Source: Budorcas taxicolor (taxonomy: Eukaryota; Chordata; Mammalia; Artiodactyla; Bovidae). From it: a DNA stretch of 64,000 nucleotides. A model generated the notes under the pieces. It made no database searches and had not been told where the DNA came from. It was given only the letters and a program-made list of their open reading frames with translations. Position numbers and translations under genes: made by a program. Each line of letters starts with the position of its first letter. The stretch's first letter is position 1. Positions 57,311 to 64,000 of this stretch are shown in pieces. The DNA lies in contig NC_068913.1 of the NCBI RefSeq assembly GCF_023091745.1, forward strand, positions 16,696,001 to 16,760,000, in the 5' to 3' direction.

Positions 57311-57635
57311 CTGAAATTATATATTAATCTAAAAGCAACTCTAAATCCTGCTAAAACTCATGTATCGCATTGATATATTGGATGTAACTTGCTTAAAACC
57401 ACTCCAGCATAGACAGTCTGATATATTTGTAAACAAGTAACTTTAGTAATTGTGGGCAGTTGGTTAGCCTTTGAGGTGTTCTAATATTTGTGATTATTAC
57501 TTAAGTTACTTGTTTACAAATATATCAGACTGTCTATGCTGGAGTGGTTTTAAGCAAGTCACATCCAATATATCAATGCGATAAGTGAGTTTTAGCAGGA
57601 TTTAGAGTTGCTTTTAGATTAATATATAATTTCAG
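57311..57635. repeat. Long near-perfect inverted repeat (140-bp arms)
   Basis: Left arm 57311-57450 and right arm 57496-57635 are reverse complements, differing at about four of 140 positions (near 57361-57362, 57385 and 57444). The spacer is 45 bp (57451-57495). Arm sequence matches no SINE, LINE, LTR or DNA transposon I recognise. No target duplication flanks it. Confidence 0.97.
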
Positions 57636-57901
57636 AATATACACACCAGAGGTTAACAAGCCTCTAAAATGTCCTCATCAGAAGTCCTAACCCAATTACC
57701 ATTAAGTGCTTCTAATCCTTCTATCTGGGTCCTCTTTATCAAGTCTATAAATCAGTCTGAATGTGAGAAATAGTGTTTTTCATTGAATCGTTGGTTCAAT
57801 GAACTGTATTTAAGGCATATGGGTTGGTTTAAAATATTATACTGATATTTTCATCATTTCGTGAAGGTGGCATGAGAAACTGAAAAGTCCACAAGCCTCC
57901 T

Positions 57902-58171
57902 GCTGCTGCTGCTGCTAAGTCGCTTCAGTCGTGTCTGACTCTGTGCGACCCCAGAGACGGCAGCCCACCAGGCTCCCCCGTCCCTGGGATTCTCCAAGAA
58001 CACTGGAGTGGGTTGCCATTTCCTTCTCCAGTGCATGAAAGTGAGAAGTTAAAGTCTCTCAGTCATGTTCGACTCTTTGCAACCCTATGGACTGCAGCCT
58101 ACCAGGCTCCTCCATCCATGGGATTTTCCAGGCAAGAGTACTGGAGTGGGGTGCCATTGCCTTCTCCACTG
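57902..58171 (-). repeat. Bov-A2 SINE with perfect TSD
   Basis: Antisense dimer starting with a CTG repeat (gctgctgctgctaagtcgc). First unit, spacer tgcatgaaagtgagaag, second unit to ttgccttctcc. Flanked by a perfect CAAGCCTCCT (57892-57901, 58172-58181). Confidence 0.96.
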
Positions 58172-58181
58172 CAAGCCTCCT

Positions 58182-59285
58182 AATTTAGGAGTAAGTCTTT
58201 AGGTCTCGAATTCCATTTCATCCCACATCCACCCACTAATGAAATGTCTGTTTCCTGAGCCAATCAAAAGTTCACTCAACTTTCTTAAAACATCACTATT
58301 TTCCATCGGAGAGAATCTTTCAGCAACTGCTTAATGAAGTACTAAAGAGATATGGAACAGAAATTCAGAGTTCACAGAAAATAGTGATTTTTGCTCTGGG
58401 GCATGTTATTCGCCTCACTGATAGTAAATGTTTGTGCTATAACAGAATTTTGTTGAGGACTTGCCTTCACTGTAATGTGCCATCTAGTAAGAAAATTGTG
58501 GGAGGAGAGAACTATAGTGTTACCCACTTCACTTAATAGAAGGTACTTACATGTATAAACAAACACAGATACAAATCAGGACATCTGTGAAGAGCTAAAC
58601 AATACATGATTTGGCTCTTTTCAAAGCCATATTCTTATCTCAAAAATAGTGGCAGGACACTATGTCCCATACTAAATTTTGGATTATCCACAAATTATAT
58701 GATTTACCTCTTGATGACTCATTTCTGACAACTATCCTAGTAGCAATTGCCTTATAAATTTTTAAACCCTAATTCAGTTTTGCATATCACTGAATTATTA
58801 AGCCAGAAATTATAGAAGAAATTAACACTGATAGAAATTATAGAAGAAATTAAGCCAGCACCCTTGATAACAATGTTCTCTTTAAAGAGAACATATTCTC
58901 TTTAAAGCACAGACTATGAATCACCTTTTTTGAAGATTTGTTACATCATGTTCCTCTTACAGGCTGATTAACTTGACATTGATTCTCCTCATATCAGTGC
59001 TGACTTGCAAGACTAATTAAAACAATATTTAAAGTTTTATTGAGTTTTCTCATTAGATTATCCACCCAGAGGCAAAGGCAGTAATGATCTACTTATTTTC
59101 CAGAGCGTGAGGTTGAAATGCTGTAAAGAGACTCAAAGTTGATTTAGAAATGGGGGCATAGAGGAGAGTTAGGACCATGTCCATGCTTACTTTTATTCCA
59201 TTACAGGTGCTTGACGTTTACTTATTAGTTTCAAAACTACAAAACTTGCCTTAGAATACTATGACATGATGTTTAAAAAGAGGGT
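58182..59285. other. No gene; small local duplications near 58800-58910
   Basis: gaaattatagaagaaattaa occurs twice, 30 bp apart (from 58804 and 58834). A perfect 18-bp palindrome lies at 58875-58892, and half of it is repeated just downstream. Otherwise nothing recognised. Confidence 0.5.
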
Positions 59286-59632
59286 TGTGTTGTTGTTTAG
59301 TCACTAAGCTGAGCCCGACTCTGTGAGCTCATGGACTGCGGCATGCCAGGCTTCCCGGTCTTTCATTATCTCCTGGAGTTTGCGCAAACTCATGTCCATT
59401 GAGTCTGTGACGCCATCCAACCATCTCATCCTCTGTCAACCCCTTCTCTTCCTGCTCTCAATCTTTCATCATGTTTTTTTCCCCAATGATTTGGCTCTTT
59501 GTATCAGGTAGGTAACCAAAGTATTGGAGCTTCAGCTTCAGCATCAGTCCTTCCAATGAATATTCAGCACTGGTTTTCTTTAGGATTGGCTGGTTTGATA
59601 CCCTTGCTGTCCAAGCGACTCTCAAAAGTCTT

Positions 59633-59744
59633 ATACCTGTGGCGGATTCATGTTGATGTATGGCAAAACCAATACAATATTGTAAAGTAATTAACCTCCA
59701 ATTAAAATAAATAAATTAAAAAAAATAAAATAAAGAGGAAAAGA
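59633..59744 (+). mobile_element. L1 3' end inserted into BovB
   Basis: acctgtggcggattcatgttg, gtatggcaaaaccaatac, then an A-rich tail. Flanked by AAAAGTCTT (59624-59632 and 59745-59753). Removing the insert rejoins BovB text exactly (ctctcaaaagtctt + ctttagcacc). Confidence 0.9.
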
Positions 59745-60107
59745 AAAAGTCTTCTTTAGCACCACAATTCAAAGGCGTCAGTTTTTTTGGTGTTCAGCCT
59801 TCTTTATGCTCCAACTCTCACATCCCTTCATGACTACTGGAAAAAGCATAGTTTTGACTAGACAGACTTTTGTCAGCAAACTAATGTCTCTGCTTTTTAA
59901 TATGCTGTCTATCTTTGTCATAACTTTCCTTCTAAGGAGCAAGCGTCTTTTAATTTCGTGGCTGTGGTCACTGTCTGCAGTGATTTTACAGCCCCCAAAA
60001 ATAAAATCTGTCATTATTTCCACTTTTTCCTCTATATTTGCCAGGAAGTGATAGGACTGGATGCCATGATCTTAGTTTCTTGAATGTTGAGTTTTAAGCC
60101 AGCTTTT

Positions 60108-60606
60108 TCACTCTCTTCTTTCACTTGCATCAAGAGGCTCTTTTGTTCCTCTTTGCTCTCTTGCCATTAGAGTGGTATCATCAGTGTAGCTGAGATTGTC
60201 CATATTTCTTCCATCAATCTTGATTCCAATTTTGGATTCATCCAGCTTAGCATTTTGCGTGATGTACTCTGCATATAAGTTAAATAAGCAGAGTGAAAAT
60301 ATACAGCCTTGATGTACTCCTTTCCCAGTTCTGAGCCAGTCTGTTGTTCCATGTCTGGTTCTAACTGTTGCATCTTGACCTGCATACTGGTTTCTCAGGA
60401 GGCAGGAAAGGTGGTCTGGTATTCCCATCTCTAAGAATTTCCCACAGTTTCTTGTGATCCACACAGTCAAAGGCTTTAGTGTAGTCAATGAAACAGAAAT
60501 AGATGTTTTTTTTTTTCTGGAATTCTCTTGCTTTTTCTATGATCCAACAGATGTTGGAAATTTGATTCTCTGATTCCTCTGCCATTTCTAAATCCAGCTT
60601 GTACAT
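60108..60606 (-). pseudogene. BovB ORF2 RT core, frameshifted, YTDD at active site
   Basis: Two overlapping minus-strand open stretches. The first (60606-60361) has the RT N-terminal IxxAREFQ block and motif A with FIDYTKAFDC (catalytic Asp about residue 41). The second (60488-60108), one frame off, carries the GVHQGCIFS block and the active-site box as YTDD (residues 101-104) instead of YADD. The frameshift lies in the overlap. Not functional. Confidence 0.88.
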
Positions 60607-60757
60607 CTGTAAGTTATCAGTTCATGTACTATTGAAGACTAGTTTGAAGGATTTTGAACATTACCTTGCTAGCATGTGAAATGAGCACAATTGTCTGGTA
60701 GTTTGAACATTATTTGGAATTGCTCTTCTTTGGAATTAGAATGAAAACTTACCTTTT

Positions 60758-61006
60758 CTAGTCCTGTGGCCACTGCTGAGTTTTCCAAATTTGCTGACAT
60801 ATTGAGTGCAGCACTTTAACAGCATCACCTTTTAGGATATGAAATAGCTCAGCTGGAATTTCATTAACTCCACTAGCTTTGTTTGTAGTAATGATTCCTA
60901 AGGCCCACTTGACTTCACACTCCAGCATGTCTGGCTCTAGGTGAGTGATCACACCATCATGGTTATCTGACTTTTTTTGTATAGTTCTTCCATGTATTCT
61001 TGCCAC
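60758..61006 (-). pseudogene. BovB ORF2 fragment upstream of RT
   Basis: 82-codon open stretch holding the KASGVNEIPAELF block that opens the BovB RT domain, followed by AVKVLHSICQQIWKTQQWPQD. It continues the copy described at 59287-61515; stops and shifts separate it from the RT core. Confidence 0.85.
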
Positions 61007-61766
61007 CTCTTCTTAATCTCTTCTACTTCTGTTAGGTCCTTACCACTTCTGTCCTGTATTGGGCCCATGCTTGCATGAAGTTTTCCTTTGATATCTCCAA
61101 TTTTCTTGAAGGGAGCTCTATTCTTTCCAATTCTATTGTTTTCCTCTATTATTTTGCATTGTTCACTTAAAAAGGCTTTCTTATCTCTTCTTGCTGGAAC
61201 AATTTTCTGGAACTTTGCATTCAGATGGGAGTATCTTTCCCTTTCTCCCTTGCCTTTTACTTTTCTTCTTTCCTCAGCTGCTCGTAAAGCTCAGACAACC
61301 GTTTTGCCTTTTTGCATTTCTTTTTCTTTGGGATGGTTTTGTACATGGCCTCCTGTACAATGTTATGAACCTCCATTCATAGTTCTTCAGGCACTCTGTC
61401 TGTCAGATGAAATCCCTTCTATTCATCACCTCCACTGTATAATCATAGGGGTTTTGATTTAGGTCATACCTGAATGGCCTAATGGTTTTCCCTACTTTCT
61501 TTAAGCCTGAATTTTTCTGTTTTTGAGAGTTGTAGAAAAAAGACACTCAGCAAATTTTTGATGTAACAATCTGAAGTGCTATTTTAGAGCTGGCCCAAGA
61601 TAAATTATGGACTAAAATTTGTCTGGGGGTGGCTTTACAACTTCCCTTTAAGTAGCCTGTAAGGGTGATGTGATAGATGCTCCATCATAATTTTGATTGA
61701 TAGATGTCTATTAGTTGAGACATATAAACTGACATCTGTGAAATACTATATTCACCTCAACACAAG

Positions 61767-62394
61767 GTCAGTTCAGTTCAGTTCAGTTGCTCAGTCGTTT
61801 CTGACTCTTTGCAACCCATGAGCTGAAGCACGCCAGGCTTCCCTGTCCATTAGCAACTACCTGAGCTTGCTCAAACCCATGTCCACCAAGTCGGTGATGA
61901 CATCCAACCATCTCATCCTCTGTCGTCCCCTTCTCCTCCTGCCCTCAATCTTTCCCAGCATCAGAGTCTTTTCCAATGAGTCAACTCTTGGCATGAGGTG
62001 GCCAAAGTACTGGAGTTTCAGCTTTAGCATCATTCCCTCCAAAGAAATCCCTGGGCTGATCTCCTTCAGAATGGACTGGTTGGATCTCCTTGCAGTCCAA
62101 GGAACTCTCAAGAGTCTTCTCCAACACCACAGTTCAAAAGCATCAATTCTTCACTGCTCAGACTTCTGTATGGTCCAGCTCTCACATCCATACATGACCA
62201 CTGGAAAATCCATAGCTTTGACTAGACAGACCCTTTGTTGGCAAAGTAATGTTTCTGCTTTTTAATATGCTGTCTAGATTGGTCATAACTTTCCTTAAAA
62301 GGAGCAAGCATCTTTTAATTTCATGGCTGCAGTCACTATCTGCAGTGATTTTGGAGCCCAAGAAAACAAAGTCTGTCACTGTTTATTATGTCAC
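61767..62394 (-). mobile_element. BovB LINE with 28-bp target duplication
   Basis: Antisense from the reversed CTGAA tail (cagttcagttcagttcag) to aacaaagtctgtcactg, 5'-truncated in ORF2. Flanks 61739-61766 and 62395-62422 are the same 28 bases apart from two adjacent substitutions. The minus-strand frames 61857-62111 and 62182-62379 are ORF2 C-terminal fragments without the active site. Confidence 0.95.
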
Positions 62395-62422
62395 TGAAAT
62401 ACTATATTCAATTCAACACAAG

Positions 62423-63563
62423 ATAATGAAGGCTATTTCTGGTAATTGAGTAATTTAAGTGAGTTTCAAGCTTTCAGGCTTACTAACTCAATATCAAAAG
62501 TGAAAATGTCTTTCCATATTGACATCAGATTTGATGAATGCATTTAACAAACACTTAAAACACCATCTAATGACTATGTTTGAGGAATCTTGTTAAGGGC
62601 TAAAAGTATAAATGGTTGAAATCTAGCAGATTTATGACTAAACCTTAGTGGAAAGCATAAGAAAAGAGAAGGATTTAATTCAAACAAGAATAAATACAAC
62701 CATTTGTCCAAAAATTGACCCCATTTTGAGTGTATATTTCTCCATTTCCCTGAACCTAACACGTAGGCTCTTTTCTTTGGCTGCTCAAGACAACTGCCTG
62801 TGAAGTGCTTGTTTCAATGCTGATGGTCATCTCCTCTCCTCTTTCCAGAGCTACCTAATCAGGATTTCAGGAGTAGGAAGCAGGCTTCTATACATAGGAA
62901 AACTCTACAAATATTCATGGTATGTGTTGGGTGGGCAGCTACAAGTAATCATGGTATCCACTGGGTGGGTGATGAGAAACATGGGTCCAGCCAAGCAGCT
63001 GGGAAAGGAATCTTAATTTGCCCTTCCCCTCCCATCTTCAGAGGCTTCATTACTAAGCTCAGTTTAAGGATGGTGGAAGAGCTACTTGTCAAACCATCCT
63101 CCTCACTAGGAAGATCAGGCATGTCTCCCAAATCTCAGCCTCCCTTAAATGCTAATAATGATCATGGCAGTCAAGAAGAGCAGAAGACAAGAATTGGGAT
63201 GACAGTACAAGTTGCCCAGAGAAATCTGATTAAAAGACAAATATTACAATACAAGATCACAATTTGCTTTTGCTCTGTCTTAAAGTGACAATAGGATCTC
63301 CAGTTATTTCCATGGCAGTCGCCACAGGAGGCACTGTACTTTGTATGAAATCCTATATGAAATCTACATTTATGAAATTGACATTCAAATCTGTTATCCA
63401 CAGTCTATTCCTAGCCTGGGAATTGGTTTTCTCAATTTATACTTTTTGAAATCCATTGATAGCTTGTGTCTTATTTGCTGTTATTTTAAACTTTTAAATG
63501 CTTCAAGTATTTACTTATTAACATATTGTATCATTGGAGTGAAATATACCTGGCCTAATTACT
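62423..63563. other. No gene or recognised repeat
   Basis: Frames such as 62917-63288 (plus, 123 codons) show no known domain. I see no exon-like structure. Confidence 0.4.
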
Positions 63564-63573
63564 AATTCCACTT

Positions 63574-63803
63574 GAAGTGAAGTGAAGTGAAGTGAAGTTG
63601 CTCAGTTGTGTCGGACTCTTTGTGACCCCATGGACTGTAGCCTACCAGATTCTACCATCCATGGGATTTTCTAGGTAAGAATACTGGAGTGGGTTGCCAT
63701 TTCCTTCTCCAGGAGATCTTCCCAACCCAGGGACTGAACCTGGATCTCCCACTGGTAGGCATTGTAGGCAGACACTTTACTGTCTGAGCCACCAGGGAAG
63801 ATC
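63574..63803 (-). repeat. Bov-tA SINE with TSD
   Basis: Antisense copy preceded by five GAAGT units (63573-63598), then gctcagttgtgtcgg to gagccaccagggaag. Flanked by AATTCCMCTT (63564-63573, 63804-63813; one mismatch). Confidence 0.94.
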
Positions 63804-64000
63804 AATTCCCCTTAAGACCAGAAATTTCCCTTTGAAAAGCTTTCAGGTCACAATGATCATCTTCCCTGCCCACTCTGCCCCTACCCCAGCTCTCTATGGC
63901 CTTCTTTTATTTTTCCATAAGATTAACACTTCCTGTGTCTTCAGTCCATTGGGTACAGTTTAGAATTTGTCATAAGAGTATGTGGTTCTGAATGCATGAT

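Larger units (their letters stand above)
59287..61515 (-). mobile_element. BovB LINE, longest copy (2.2 kb), with nested L1
   Basis: Antisense from the 3' end (ttgttgtttagtcactaagc) through ORF2 C-terminus, thumb, RT palm and the RT N-terminal region into the linker after the endonuclease (ttcatagttcttcaggcactctgtc, gatttaggtcatacctg). It is split at 59633-59744 by an L1 3' end. Divergence is higher than in the copy at 51612-52690, and its terminus is the older gttgtt type. The frame is broken by several shifts. Confidence 0.93.

Noticed and set aside
57311..57635. Palindrome as a microRNA precursor
   Set aside because: Arms of 140 bp are far longer than a miRNA hairpin, and no transcription evidence exists in the sequence; kept as a structural finding only.
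61088..61462. 124-codon plus-strand frame with hydrophobic stretches
   Set aside because: Antisense of BovB ORF2 between the endonuclease and RT domains.

Overview
The window looks like non-coding DNA from a bovid genome (cattle, buffalo, sheep or goat; the sequence alone does not say which). The evidence is the repeat content: Bov-tA and Bov-A2 SINEs, BovB LINEs ending in CTGAA repeats, and ruminant L1 3' ends. BovB together with Bov-tA and Bov-A2 is diagnostic of ruminants. I found no functional protein-coding gene, rRNA, tRNA, CRISPR array or operon. Every long reading frame I could explain is a retrotransposon ORF2 fragment, an antisense reading of a SINE or LINE, or chance. The segment is best read as intergenic or intronic.

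Layout. 1-5040: old L1 pieces, MIRs, a MIR split by an L1 3' end, a Bov-tA SINE split by a 1.3-kb L1 with an open 300-codon ORF2 C-terminus, and a BovB fragment. 5040-20735: mostly unrecognised AT-rich DNA with scattered BovB 3' ends, an L1 end with clear target duplications, MIRs, a MaLR-like LTR and two tail-to-tail SINE pairs. 20736-24252: an internally deleted old L1 holding a Bov-tA that itself holds a Bov-A2, plus a further Bov-tA. 24540-25960: AT-rich sequence like an old L1 3' region. 27000-33370: SINEs, MIRs and L2 remnants. 34080-36765: a long decayed L1 (ORF1, then ORF2 endonuclease and RT) carrying a BovB whose ORF2 is almost wholly deleted. 37000-41800: L1, MIR, SINEs and a GC-richer unique block. 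41800-46300: probable minus-strand endogenous retrovirus remnant with LTR-like direct repeats at both ends and BovB and SINE insertions inside. 49120-55015: three BovB copies, one with an inverted 5' part (twin-priming structure). 55150-57155: L1 ends in both orientations and a minus-strand MaLR-like LTR. 57311-57635: a 140-bp inverted duplication, about 97% identical between arms, matching no repeat I recognise. 59287-62422: a 2.2-kb BovB with a nested L1, and a BovB with 28-bp target duplications. A Bov-tA lies near the right end.

The elements do not work together as a pathway. Their relation is a donor-parasite one: SINE 3' ends copy the BovB 3' end and are thought to use BovB machinery, while L1 fragments carry poly(A) tails and their own target duplications. 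Nesting order gives relative ages. The feature most worth following up is the palindrome at 57311-57635. No new gene system was evident.
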